This document shows, in pieces, positions 1-6,200 of a stretch of 7,488 bases of DNA (positions are counted from its first letter, which is position 1; every line of letters starts with the position of its first letter). The notes below the pieces were generated by a model, which did not search any database, was not told the origin of the DNA, and saw only the letters and a program-made list of their open reading frames with translations. Where the stretch lies: contig DUEQ01000150.1 in the NCBI GenBank assembly GCA_011192085.1, positions 1-7,488 of the forward strand, in the 5' to 3' direction. This stretch comes from Caldilineae bacterium (GTDB taxonomy: Bacteria; Chloroflexota; Anaerolineae; J102). The position numbers and the translations under genes are program-made.

Positions 1-21
1 CCTTCGTGGCAAAGGGTTTTT

Positions 22-74
22 AGAAGGAGATCTGTATGGCTACGATGATTGACAAATTGGACGGGATAAGCTAA
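22..74 (+). other. 12-codon mini-ORF with strong RBS (possible leader peptide)
   Basis: ATG at 36 opens a 12-residue frame (MATMIDKLDGIS) that ends at TAA 72-74. It is preceded by AGAAGGAGA (22-30), a near-ideal Shine-Dalgarno 6 nt from the ATG. An in-frame TAG at 21-23 closes the frame upstream, so this cannot be the tail of a longer gene in that frame. The frame stops 43 nt before the acyl-CoA-binding protein start and could be a short leader peptide or a remnant. Alternatively, the next frame reads 16 residues ending in GDLYGYDD with a stop at 50-52, and could be the tail of a gene left of the window. No codon-use or homology argument is possible at this length. Confidence 0.25.
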
Positions 75-77
75 GTT
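49..77 (+). promoter_or_regulatory. Possible promoter of the acyl-CoA-binding protein gene
   Basis: TTGACA at 49-54 is a perfect -35 hexamer. Seventeen bases downstream, TAAGTT (72-77) is only a weak -10 (3 of 6). If used, transcription would begin near 84 and give a leader of about 34 nt. The weak -10 keeps confidence low. Confidence 0.3.
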
Positions 78-117
78 AAGGTCATCGGCTCTATACCCCT
101 CTCCAGGAGATGCTCCG

Positions 118-384
118 ATGGCCCAGGATGACCTTCAGGCCCGCTTCGAGCAGGCCGCCAAAGATGCCCTCAACCTCCCCGCTCGCCCGGACAACGACAC
201 GCTGCTCAAGCTCTATGCTTACTACAAACAGGCCACCGCGGGGGATGTGCAGGGCAAGCGGCCCGGCTTCACCGATTTCGCGGGCCGGGCCAAGTACGAC
301 GCGTGGAAAAAGCTCAAAGGCATGCCTCAGGATATGGCTATGAAGCGCTACATCACGCTGGTGGAAAGACTGAAAGGCGGATAG
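118..384 (+). CDS. Acyl-CoA-binding protein (ACBP)
   Basis: This 88-residue protein covers the full length of a single-domain acyl-CoA-binding protein, a cytosolic four-helix bundle that binds medium- and long-chain acyl-CoA esters and buffers or delivers them to lipid metabolism. The family signature LYAYYKQAT lies at residues 32-40. By alignment from memory to bovine ACBP with a constant offset of 5, the ligand-contacting residues are all present: Tyr33 (Y28), Tyr36 (Y31), Lys37 (K32), Lys59 (K54) and Tyr78 (Y73). KYDAWKKLKGM (59-69) is the usual third-helix block. There is no signal peptide or membrane segment. The ATG at 118 is chosen because AGGAGA (105-110) lies 7 nt upstream and the protein begins exactly where family members do. 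The overlapping frame at 110 is a shadow. It probably forms its own transcription unit, since gyrA has a separate promoter candidate downstream. ACBP is much commoner in eukaryotes than in bacteria. Confidence 0.93.
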   Translation: MAQDDLQARFEQAAKDALNLPARPDNDTLLKLYAYYKQATAGDVQGKRPGFTDFAGRAKYDAWKKLKGMPQDMAMKRYITLVERLKGG

Positions 385-401
385 GCGCGCTCGCCCATCC
401 G
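378..401 (+). terminator. Hairpin over the ACBP stop codon, possible terminator without a U-tract
   Basis: CGGAT (378-382) pairs with ATCCG (397-401). After one A-C mismatch, GGCG (384-387) pairs with CGCC (392-395) around the tetraloop CGCT. This gives nine pairs in all. The stop codon TAG 382-384 lies inside the stem. What follows is TTCCAAAAG rather than a T-run, so it is not a canonical intrinsic terminator. It may protect the 3' end or attenuate readthrough toward gyrA. Confidence 0.35.
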
Positions 402-410
402 TTCCAAAAG

Positions 411-439
411 TGGGGAAAAACGGTGAAAAATGGTATACT
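411..439 (+). promoter_or_regulatory. Extended -10 promoter candidate for gyrA
   Basis: TGGTATACT (431-439) combines the extended -10 dinucleotide TG with TATACT, a 5 of 6 match to TATAAT. The hexamer 17 bases upstream, TGGGGA (411-416), is a poor -35, which an extended -10 promoter tolerates. The local sequence is markedly A-rich compared with the flanking genes. Transcription would begin near 446, leaving a leader of about 130 nt before the ATG of gyrA at 575. Confidence 0.5.
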
Positions 440-493
440 AAAGCGTTGCGGAAACGCAGCTTCCCACCCCTCCAGAACGCTTCTGTTTTCTGG

Positions 494-566
494 CTGAAAC
501 GTGATGCGTGAAACGTGAGAAAAGGGTGTATGGCCACTGAATACTGAACATTGAATCACGGAATAC
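494..566 (+). repeat. Degenerate heptanucleotide tandem repeats upstream of gyrA
   Basis: There are two blocks with 7-nt periodicity. Block one (494-521) reads CTGAAAC, GTGATGC, GTGAAAC, GTGAGAA and contains the identical 10-mer TGAAACGTGA at 495-504 and 509-518. Block two (537-557) reads CTGAATA, CTGAACA, TTGAATC and runs into CACGGAATAC (557-566). That last 10-mer recurs exactly at 3127-3136 before the next gene. Between the blocks, ATG at 530 opens a five-codon frame (MATEY) behind AAAGGG (521-526). The repeat shows that the TTG at 551 is unlikely to be a genuine start codon. Confidence 0.6.
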
Positions 567-574
567 CGACAGAC

Positions 575-3109
575 ATGCCCCAACAAACCACCCAGCACGA
601 TCCCAACTTCAACGAAGACGGCTCCCGCGCAGATGGCTTTCGCCTGGCCCGGGTCGTGAGGCCCGCGCCCATCGAACAGGAGATGCGGGCCTCCTACCTG
701 GATTACGCCATGAGCGTGATCGTGGCCCGGGCTCTGCCCGACGCCCGAGACGGCCTCAAGCCCGTCCATCGCCGCATTCTCTACGTGATGCACGACATGG
801 GCCTGCACCACAACCGGCCCTACAAGAAATCGGCCCGTATCGTGGGCGAAGTCCTGGGCAAATACCATCCCCACGGCGATAGCGCGGTGTACGATGCCAT
901 GGTGCGCATGGCCCAGGATTTCAGCCTGCGCTACCCTCTGGTGGACGGTCAGGGCAACTTCGGCTCCATCGATGGCGACAGCGCCGCGGCCATGCGCTAC
1001 ACCGAGGCCCGGCTGGCGAAGATCGCAGGGGAATTGCTGGTGGATATCGAAAAAGATACGGTGGACTGGGTTCCCAACTTCGACGATTCCTTGCAGGAGC
1101 CCAAGGTCCTCCCCGCGAAGCTGCCCAACCTCATCCTCAACGGGGCCAGCGGCATCGCCGTGGGGATGGCCACGAATATCCCGCCCCACAATCTGGGCGA
1201 GGTCGCGGACGCGTTGGTCTACATGATCGACCATTGGGATCACATCCACGAGGTGCAGCTCCCCGACCTGATGCAGTTCATTAAAGGCCCCGACTTCCCC
1301 ACAGGCGGCATCATCATGGGGCTGGAGGGGATCAAGAACGCGTACGCCACGGGGCGGGGGCGAGTCATCGTGCGGGCCAAGACGGAGATCGAGGAGATGC
1401 GGGGCGGGCGTTTCCGCATCATCGTCACTGAGATCCCCTATCAGGTGAACAAAACCACTCTGATCGAGCGCATCGCCAGCCTGGTGCGAGAGGGGCGGCT
1501 GGAGAGTATCTCGGGCCTGCGGGATGAGTCCGATCGCCGGGGGATGCGCATCGTCATCGAGTTGAAGAAGGGCGCGGTCCCCCGCAAGGAGCTGAACAAG
1601 CTCTTCAAATACACGTTTCTCCAGACCACCTTTGGGGTGAACAATCTGGCCCTTATCGACGGCGAGCCCCACACCCTGTCGCTGAAGCGGATGCTCATGG
1701 TCTATATCGAGCATCGCATGGAGGTGATCACCCGTCGCACCCGCTGGGAGCTGGCCCAGGCTGAGGCCCGGCTGCACATCCTGGAGGGGCTGCGCATCGC
1801 GCTCGATTTCCTGGATGAGGTCATCGCCACCATTCGCGGCAGCAAGACCGTGGAGGAGGCTCGTGCCGCGCTCATGGAACGCTTCAAGCTGTCGGAGATC
1901 CAAGCCCAAGCCATCCTCGATATGCCCCTGCGCCGGCTGGCCGCGCTGGAGCGTCAGAAGATCGAGGATGAGTACAATGATCTCACGGCCAAGGCCAGTT
2001 ATCTGCGCGGGCTCCTGGCCGACCCCCATGAGATCCTCAAGCTGATCCGCGAAGATGTCATCTATCTGAAGAAGACCTATGCGGATGAGCGGCGCACGAA
2101 GATCGATCCCCAAGGCGTGAGTGATTTCACCGATGAAGACCTGATCACCCAGCGCGGGGTCATCATCACCCTCACCCAGGGCAACTACATCAAACGGGTG
2201 GACGCCAGGGTGTTCCGGGCTCAGGGCCGGGGCGGCAAGGGCGTCAAGGGCGTGGCCACCAAGGCGGAGGATGTGGTGGTGCGCTCCCTCTTCGCCCGCA
2301 CGCTGGACCATCTCCTCTTCTTCACCAACAAGGGTCGGGTCTACTCCGAACGGGCCTTCAATATCCCCGAAGGCAGCCGCACCTCCCGCGGTTACCATGT
2401 GAACAATGTCCTCAATCTCCAGGAGGGCGAGGTGGTCAAGGCGGTGATCCCGGTGCAGGATTTCGAGAAGTCGGAGTATATCGCGCTGTGCACCCGTCAG
2501 GGGCGGATCAAGCGCATGGCCCTGAGCGAGTTCGCGCGGGTGCGGCCCTCGGGCATCATCGCCATCAACATCCGTCCGGGCGATGAGCTGGTGAGCGTGG
2601 AGCTGACTCACGGGGATGAGGACATCGTCATCGTCACCCGTCGGGGCAAGGTGCTGCGCTTCCATGAGCGCGCCATCCGCCCCATGGGCCGGGCCGCGGC
2701 CGGGGTCATGGGCATCCGCCTGCTGCTGGAGGACGCAGTCACGGCCATGACGGTGCAGGATGGCCAGCATGATCTGCTGGTGGTCACGGAGCGGGGCTGG
2801 GGCAAGCGCGTGCGCCCCGCGGATATCCCCGTCAAAGGACGTTACACCCAGGGCGTGTGGATTACCGATCATCATCGGTTGGAGGAAACCGGGCCTATCG
2901 TGGTCGCCATGGTGGTTTCGGAGGAGGATGATGTGGCCTTCATGACCAAGAAAGGCATTGCCATGCGCACCAGGGTCAAGGATATCAGCGTGCTGGGACG
3001 AGCCACGCGCGGGGTGCGCTGCGTGCGTCTGGAGGAGGACGACGCGCTGGTTTCCGCCGCGCGCATCGAGAAGATCATGGTCAAGGAGCGGGTTGCAAAC
3101 GGTAAGTAG
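575..3109 (+). CDS. gyrA: DNA gyrase subunit A
   Basis: GyrA is the breakage-reunion subunit of the A2B2 gyrase, which introduces negative supercoils using ATP hydrolysed by GyrB. The 844 residues from ATG 575 cover the full family length. Residues about 37-60 carry the canonical [28 protein letters not shown] core. The DNA-linking Tyr142 lies in [10 protein letters not shown] (E. coli Tyr122). The quinolone-determining positions are Ser103 and Asp107 in HGDSAVYD, that is, the susceptible wild-type residues. The GyrA box is QGRGGKG at 550-556, which distinguishes it from ParC although position 2 is Gly instead of Arg/Lys. Six blade motifs of the T-x-x-G-x type follow at about 533, 584, 640, 688, 738 and 790, so the wrapping domain is complete. 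ATG 575 is preferred to the in-frame TTG at 551, which lies inside a tandem repeat. Neither has a convincing RBS. The N-terminus is about 20 residues longer than in E. coli. No gyrB is in the window. Confidence 0.97.
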   Translation: MPQQTTQHDPNFNEDGSRADGFRLARVVRPAPIEQEMRASYLDYAMSVIVARALPDARDGLKPVHRRILYVMHDMGLHHNRPYKKSARIVGEVLGKYHPHGDSAVYDAMVRMAQDFSLRYPLVDGQGNFGSIDGDSAAAMRYTEARLAKIAGELLVDIEKDTVDWVPNFDDSLQEPKVLPAKLPNLILNGASGIAVGMATNIPPHNLGEVADALVYMIDHWDHIHEVQLPDLMQFIKGPDFPTGGIIMGLEGIKNAYATGRGRVIVRAKTEIEEMRGGRFRIIVTEIPYQVNKTTLIERIASLVREGRLESISGLRDESDRRGMRIVIELKKGAVPRKELNKLFKYTFLQTTFGVNNLALIDGEPHTLSLKRMLMVYIEHRMEVITRRTRWELAQAEARLHILEGLRIALDFLDEVIATIRGSKTVEEARAALMERFKLSEIQAQAILDMPLRRLAALERQKIEDEYNDLTAKASYLRGLLADPHEILKLIREDVIYLKKTYADERRTKIDPQGVSDFTDEDLITQRGVIITLTQGNYIKRVDARVFRAQGRGGKGVKGVATKAEDVVVRSLFARTLDHLLFFTNKGRVYSERAFNIPEGSRTSRGYHVNNVLNLQEGEVVKAVIPVQDFEKSEYIALCTRQGRIKRMALSEFARVRPSGIIAINIRPGDELVSVELTHGDEDIVIVTRRGKVLRFHERAIRPMGRAAAGVMGIRLLLEDAVTAMTVQDGQHDLLVVTERGWGKRVRPADIPVKGRYTQGVWITDHHRLEETGPIVVAMVVSEEDDVAFMTKKGIAMRTRVKDISVLGRATRGVRCVRLEEDDALVSAARIEKIMVKERVANGK

Positions 3110-3126
3110 CAGGTCGCTCCATCTCC

Positions 3127-3140
3127 CACGGAATACTGAT
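3127..3140 (+). repeat. Second patch of the heptamer-family repeat, upstream of the AlbA_2/ATPase gene
   Basis: CACGGAATAC (3127-3136) is identical to 557-566 before gyrA. GAATACTGA (3131-3139) is identical to 539-547. The patch sits in the 40-bp gap between the gyrA stop and the next start, the same position relative to a start codon as the first patch. A further CTGAATA unit occurs at 4626-4632. Confidence 0.45.
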
Positions 3141-3149
3141 CACGACATC

Positions 3150-4538
3150 GTGTCCCTTTCCTACCTTCTTACCCGCAAGCCAGGCCTGCAACTGGCCTTC
3201 TTCCCCTCCCTCGATCCCGACGGGGTGCTGGAGACCATCGTCGCGTTCGCCAATACCGAGGGCGGGGAGATCGTCGTGGGCGCAGATGAGCGAGGTCGGG
3301 TGTATCCGGGCATGCAGGCGGAGGATGCGGATGACGTCGTAGGGATGGCCATCGCCCAGGTGCGGCCCCCGGTGCAGGTGGAGGCGGAGTCGTATGAGCT
3401 GCCCCAGGGCGCAGTGCTGGTCTTCCATGTGCCCCGCAGCCCTGACCTGCATTCGTTGCCCGATGGCCGGGTCCTGGCCCGACGCGGGATGGAGAACCGT
3501 GTCCTCACCGGCCAGGAACTGACCCTGGCCGCGGTGGGGCGGGCCACGGGGGCGTTCGAGCTGGAGGGGATCCCCGGCTCCTCCATCGCGGATTTCGACA
3601 CAGACGTCATCGATGAGTATATCGAACATCGTCAGCGTCGCCAGCCCTCCGCCTTCGTTGGCTCCACCCAGGCTCTACTCAAGCAGATCGGCGCGCTGAC
3701 GGCGCAGGGAACCGCAACCATCCACGGCATGCTCCTCTTTGGCCGAGACCCACAGATGTTCCTGCCTCAGGCGGGCCTGACCTTCGTCAAGTTCCCGGGT
3801 ACGGACCGACACAGCGGCAAGAGGGAGATCGGCTACGGCCGGCGGGTGGATATCAGCGGGCCGTTGGCCCGGATGATCGAGCGCACCTGGCAGGTGGTGT
3901 GGGAGAGTATGGACAAAAAGGCGGTGGTGCGGGGGTTGCAGCGGGAAGAGGAGACGGAGTATCCCATGATCGCAGTGCGGGAGGCCTTGATCAACGCGGT
4001 GGCCCACCGAGATTACCGCATCCAGGGCCGCCGCATCGAGGTGTTCATGTTCAAGGACCGCATGGAGATCACTTCCCCCGGCGGATTGCCCGGCTATATC
4101 ACTCTGAAGAATATCGTGGACGAGCACTTCAGCCGCAATCCGCGCATCGTTCATGGTCTGTTACAGTGGGGTTTTATCGAGGAGTTGGGGTTGGGCGTGG
4201 ATAAGATGATCGAGTCCATGGTGGCTGCGGGGCATCCTGCGCCCGAGTTTCGGGCCACGCCTCACAGTTTCACGGTGGTGTTGCGCAAGGGCCACGAGGT
4301 GGGGCAGTATCATCCCATGCCCGAGTGGGAGATGGATATGAATGAGCGTCAGATGAAGGCGTTGCAGTGGGTGCAGGAGCACGGGCGCATCACGAATCGG
4401 GACTATCGCCAGCTTTGCCCCAACGTGAGCGCGGAGACTCTACGCCTCGATCTAGTGGACCTGGTGGATAAGGGGATTTTGTTGAAGATCGGGGTGAAGA
4501 AGGGAACGCACTATGTGCTGAAGCGGAAGGCGGGGTGA
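3150..4538 (+). CDS. RecG-related AlbA_2 / GHKL ATPase / winged-helix protein
   Basis: This 462-residue protein resembles the family often annotated as an ATP-dependent DNA helicase-related or putative DNA-binding transcriptional regulator. It has no helicase motor. Domains in order: an AlbA_2/Schlafen-like domain (about 8-130) with AFANTEGGEIVVGADERG at 32-49; a GHKL-type ATPase module (about 268-385) with YPMIAVREALINAVAHRDY (271-289), DRMEITSPGGLP (303-314), RNPRIV (329-334) and IEELGLGVDKMI (343-354); and a winged helix at about 397-458. The start is GTG 3150. The open frame extends left to 2958 but only as a shadow inside gyrA, and the AlbA_2 homology begins just after the GTG. No RBS is visible. 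It lies 40 nt after gyrA, so co-transcription is possible. The usual E-x3-E-F-K motif at the AlbA_2 N-terminus is absent: the equivalent stretch reads GLQLAFFPS. The role is unknown, probably nucleic-acid-linked regulation. Confidence 0.85.
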   Translation: MSLSYLLTRKPGLQLAFFPSLDPDGVLETIVAFANTEGGEIVVGADERGRVYPGMQAEDADDVVGMAIAQVRPPVQVEAESYELPQGAVLVFHVPRSPDLHSLPDGRVLARRGMENRVLTGQELTLAAVGRATGAFELEGIPGSSIADFDTDVIDEYIEHRQRRQPSAFVGSTQALLKQIGALTAQGTATIHGMLLFGRDPQMFLPQAGLTFVKFPGTDRHSGKREIGYGRRVDISGPLARMIERTWQVVWESMDKKAVVRGLQREEETEYPMIAVREALINAVAHRDYRIQGRRIEVFMFKDRMEITSPGGLPGYITLKNIVDEHFSRNPRIVHGLLQWGFIEELGLGVDKMIESMVAAGHPAPEFRATPHSFTVVLRKGHEVGQYHPMPEWEMDMNERQMKALQWVQEHGRITNRDYRQLCPNVSAETLRLDLVDLVDKGILLKIGVKKGTHYVLKRKAG

Positions 4539-4836
4539 AGCGCTTGGATGGGAGAGCAAGACGCCAAAGCAGCATGACGGGCATCGATGAACAACGTGTC
4601 GGAAACGGTGGGGACTTATGACAGACTGAATAGGATGAAGGGATTGCCCATAACGCGTCCACGGCGGCACCGCACGTTTTGGATTGTTCTTTCGAAAAGG
4701 CAACGCGTGATGTCGCCACCCAGCTAACACGTCTTCAATCAGGTCATCATGAAAGGGCGTGTTCCCCTCAAATGGGACGCCTTCGCCCGCCCGTCGAAAG
4801 TTGGGATGGAGCGGGCGTTCGGGGTAGAATGCCCGC
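4539..4836. other. 298-bp intergenic region without a supported gene
   Basis: No frame here has an RBS-supported start, a recognisable motif or coding character on either strand. The open frames crossing it are extensions of antisense shadows. It holds a weak terminator candidate (4656-4680), one CTGAATA unit (4626-4632), a bulged hairpin (4756-4781) and GC-rich inverted repeats that run into the start of the next gene. Confidence 0.6.
4656..4680 (+). terminator. Weak intrinsic terminator candidate after the AlbA_2/ATPase gene
   Basis: CGT and CGG pair with CCG and ACG across a small internal loop, with loop CGGCA. TTTT follows at 4677-4680 in a T-rich context (GGATTGTTCTTT). Only six pairs form and the site lies about 120 nt past the stop codon, so this is tentative. 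Confidence 0.25.
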
Positions 4837-4845
4837 ATGGCCCGC
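4784..4845 (+). promoter_or_regulatory. Promoter-like -10 with competing inverted repeats at the SGNH gene start
   Basis: TAGAAT (4825-4830) is a 5 of 6 match to the -10 hexamer and lies 6 nt before the ATG at 4837. TTGGGA (4801-4806) is a weak -35 with an 18-bp spacer. Transcription would then begin at or next to the ATG, giving a leaderless message. GCGGGCG (4811-4817) can pair with CGCCCGC (4784-4790), and its first six bases with GCCCGC (4831-4836) abutting the start codon. GCCCGC recurs at 4840-4845. The -10 lies between the arms, so the repeat could be an operator, or an RNA switch if transcription starts further upstream. Confidence 0.3.
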
Positions 4846-6105
4846 AGGCTTCTCATCCCCCTCATCTTCATCCTTTTCGGCATCCTCCTCGCCTTCGGAC
4901 TGCTGGAGATCGCGGTGCGCGTCACGGGCAAGACCCCGCCCGCGGGCGAACCCGCTTTCTTTTGGCAGGATGATGCGCGCTTCGGCTGGTTCCACGCTCC
5001 CGGCGCGGAGGGCTATTACTTTAACCCGCCCGGCGAATACCACGCCTACGCCCGCGTCAACAGCGCCGGACTCATCGACCAAGATTACACCCTGAAGAAG
5101 CCTGAAGGCGTCTATCGCATCCTCGTCCTGGGCGATTCCTTCACAGAGGGACTGCGCGTGCCCATGGACGCAGCTTTCCACAGCATCCTGGAAGAGAAGC
5201 TCAAGGCCATGGGGAAACGGGTGGAGGTGATCAACGGAGGCGTGGCAGGCTGGGGCGCCGATCAGGAGCTGCTTTTTTATCGGGAGATCGGTCGGAACTA
5301 TGAGCCCGACATGGTCTTGTTAGCCTTTTTCCCAGGCAATGATATCATGAATAACGCCATCGCGCTGGAGAGCAAGAACTTCGGCCAGGTGCGCAAGCCC
5401 TACTTCCTGCTGGAGGATGGTCGCCTGGTGTTGCACAATCAGCCGGTGGGCTCAGAAGCGGGCCTGGGAGATGAGACCGAGACGACCGCGCCCCGTCTCC
5501 AGCTCATCCCCGATCATCCTCCCCTGGCGTTTCTCCTTCCCCTTCTGCAACGCTCCGCATTCTACCGTTATTTTATCCCTCGGCTGCGGGTTATCGCGCC
5601 CGGCCTGGCCTTGAAACTGGCCCAATGGGGCCTGATCGAGCCGGGGCAGGAGACCCGCATCGCTGAACAGGGCCCCGACTACATCCCCCTGGCCTACGGC
5701 GTCTACAAAACCCCGCTGGATGAACCCTGGCGGGAAGGCTGGCGTATCACTGAGGCGCTGCTGGCTGAATTGAAGCGGGACGTGGAAGAAGATGGCGCAG
5801 AACTCCGGGTCGTCGTCATCCCCGCCCAGCTCCAGGTGGAGTCCGCGGTCTGGCGGCACATCATGCAAACCTATCCCGCCATGCAGCCGTTCGATTGGGA
5901 TGTGGATCAGCCCAATCGCATGTTGGCGGACATCCTCGACCGACAATACACGCCCTATCTCGACCTGCTGCCCATCTTCCGGGCTTGGGACGGCCCCACC
6001 CTCTTCTTCCCCATCGACGGCCACTGGAACCCACGAGGCCACCGCCTCGCAGGCGACACGTTGTTCAACTGGCTGCAGAAGGATATTCTCACCGATGAAA
6101 ACTAA
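4837..6105 (+). CDS. Membrane-anchored SGNH/GDSL-type hydrolase
   Basis: This 422-residue serine esterase/acyltransferase-type protein has the four SGNH blocks. Block I is GDSF at 99-102 with nucleophile Ser101. Block II is NGGVAGWGADQ (133-143). Block III is PGND (166-169) with Asn168. The C-terminal block is DGHWNPRGH (394-402) with Asp394 and His396. The D-x-H-W form recalls the AlgX/AlgJ/DltD-like branch that acts on acylated cell-surface polymers. An uninterrupted hydrophobic stretch at about 5-28 behind MARR is a signal anchor or uncleaved signal peptide, so the catalytic domain is probably outside the membrane. Between blocks III and V lies a long insert (about 175-300) that I cannot assign. 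ATG 4837 is chosen because it gives the positively charged anchor N-terminus. No RBS precedes it, which fits a leaderless message. No MBOAT partner lies nearby, so the substrate is unknown. Confidence 0.85.
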   Translation: MARRLLIPLIFILFGILLAFGLLEIAVRVTGKTPPAGEPAFFWQDDARFGWFHAPGAEGYYFNPPGEYHAYARVNSAGLIDQDYTLKKPEGVYRILVLGDSFTEGLRVPMDAAFHSILEEKLKAMGKRVEVINGGVAGWGADQELLFYREIGRNYEPDMVLLAFFPGNDIMNNAIALESKNFGQVRKPYFLLEDGRLVLHNQPVGSEAGLGDETETTAPRLQLIPDHPPLAFLLPLLQRSAFYRYFIPRLRVIAPGLALKLAQWGLIEPGQETRIAEQGPDYIPLAYGVYKTPLDEPWREGWRITEALLAELKRDVEEDGAELRVVVIPAQLQVESAVWRHIMQTYPAMQPFDWDVDQPNRMLADILDRQYTPYLDLLPIFRAWDGPTLFFPIDGHWNPRGHRLAGDTLFNWLQKDILTDEN

Positions 6106-6137
6106 ATTGAATCCCTAACCTCCCCTACCGCGCCGAA

Positions 6138-6151
6138 ACCGCGTCAGCGGT
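6138..6151 (+). other. Small hairpin in the SGNH-aminotransferase gap
   Basis: ACCGC (6138-6142) pairs with GCGGT (6147-6151) around the tetraloop GTCA. No T-run follows, so it is not a standard intrinsic terminator. It contains the GTG at 6150, which is in frame with the aminotransferase but is not its likely start. Confidence 0.25.
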
Positions 6152-6186
6152 GACATCTTATACAGGAAGACCAACACGTCCTCAAG

Positions 6187-6192
6187 AAGGAG
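6187..6192 (+). promoter_or_regulatory. Ribosome binding site deciding the aminotransferase start
   Basis: AAGGAG sits 8 nt upstream of ATG 6201. The alternative in-frame GTG at 6150 has no comparable site and would add 17 residues of low-complexity, non-conserved sequence. Confidence 0.8.
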
Positions 6193-6200
6193 CACAACCC

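Noticed and set aside
2..52. Possible C-terminus (ending GDLYGYDD) of a gene left of the window
   Set aside because: Only 16 codons are visible, with low third-position GC compared with the other genes here. It is not separable from chance or from the competing mini-ORF.
849..915. Quinolone-resistance mutation in gyrA
   Set aside because: The determining positions read Ser103 and Asp107 in HGDSAVYD, which are the susceptible residues.
353..2875. An 840-codon open frame on the minus strand opposite gyrA
   Set aside because: It is the antisense shadow of a high-GC, strongly biased gene. Its translation is rich in His, Asp, Leu and Gly with no recognisable domain, while the + strand encodes textbook GyrA over the same span.
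2958..3149. N-terminal extension of the AlbA_2/ATPase frame into gyrA
   Set aside because: The 64 extra codons read out-of-frame gyrA sequence (Arg-, Trp- and Cys-rich) and precede the start of the domain homology.
3081..4154. Minus-strand frames of 149-182 codons opposite the AlbA_2/ATPase gene
   Set aside because: They mirror the codon bias of the + strand gene, have no motifs, and conflict with clear domain homology on the other strand.
4452..4931. A 159-codon minus-strand frame across the 4539-4836 gap
   Set aside because: It overlaps the ends of two well-supported + strand genes, shows no motif, and I see no RBS support for it. The gap reads better as non-coding.
6150..6200. GTG start adding 17 residues to the aminotransferase
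   Set aside because: The GTG lies in a hairpin without an RBS, and ATG 6201 has AAGGAG at ideal spacing and matches the family's N-terminus.
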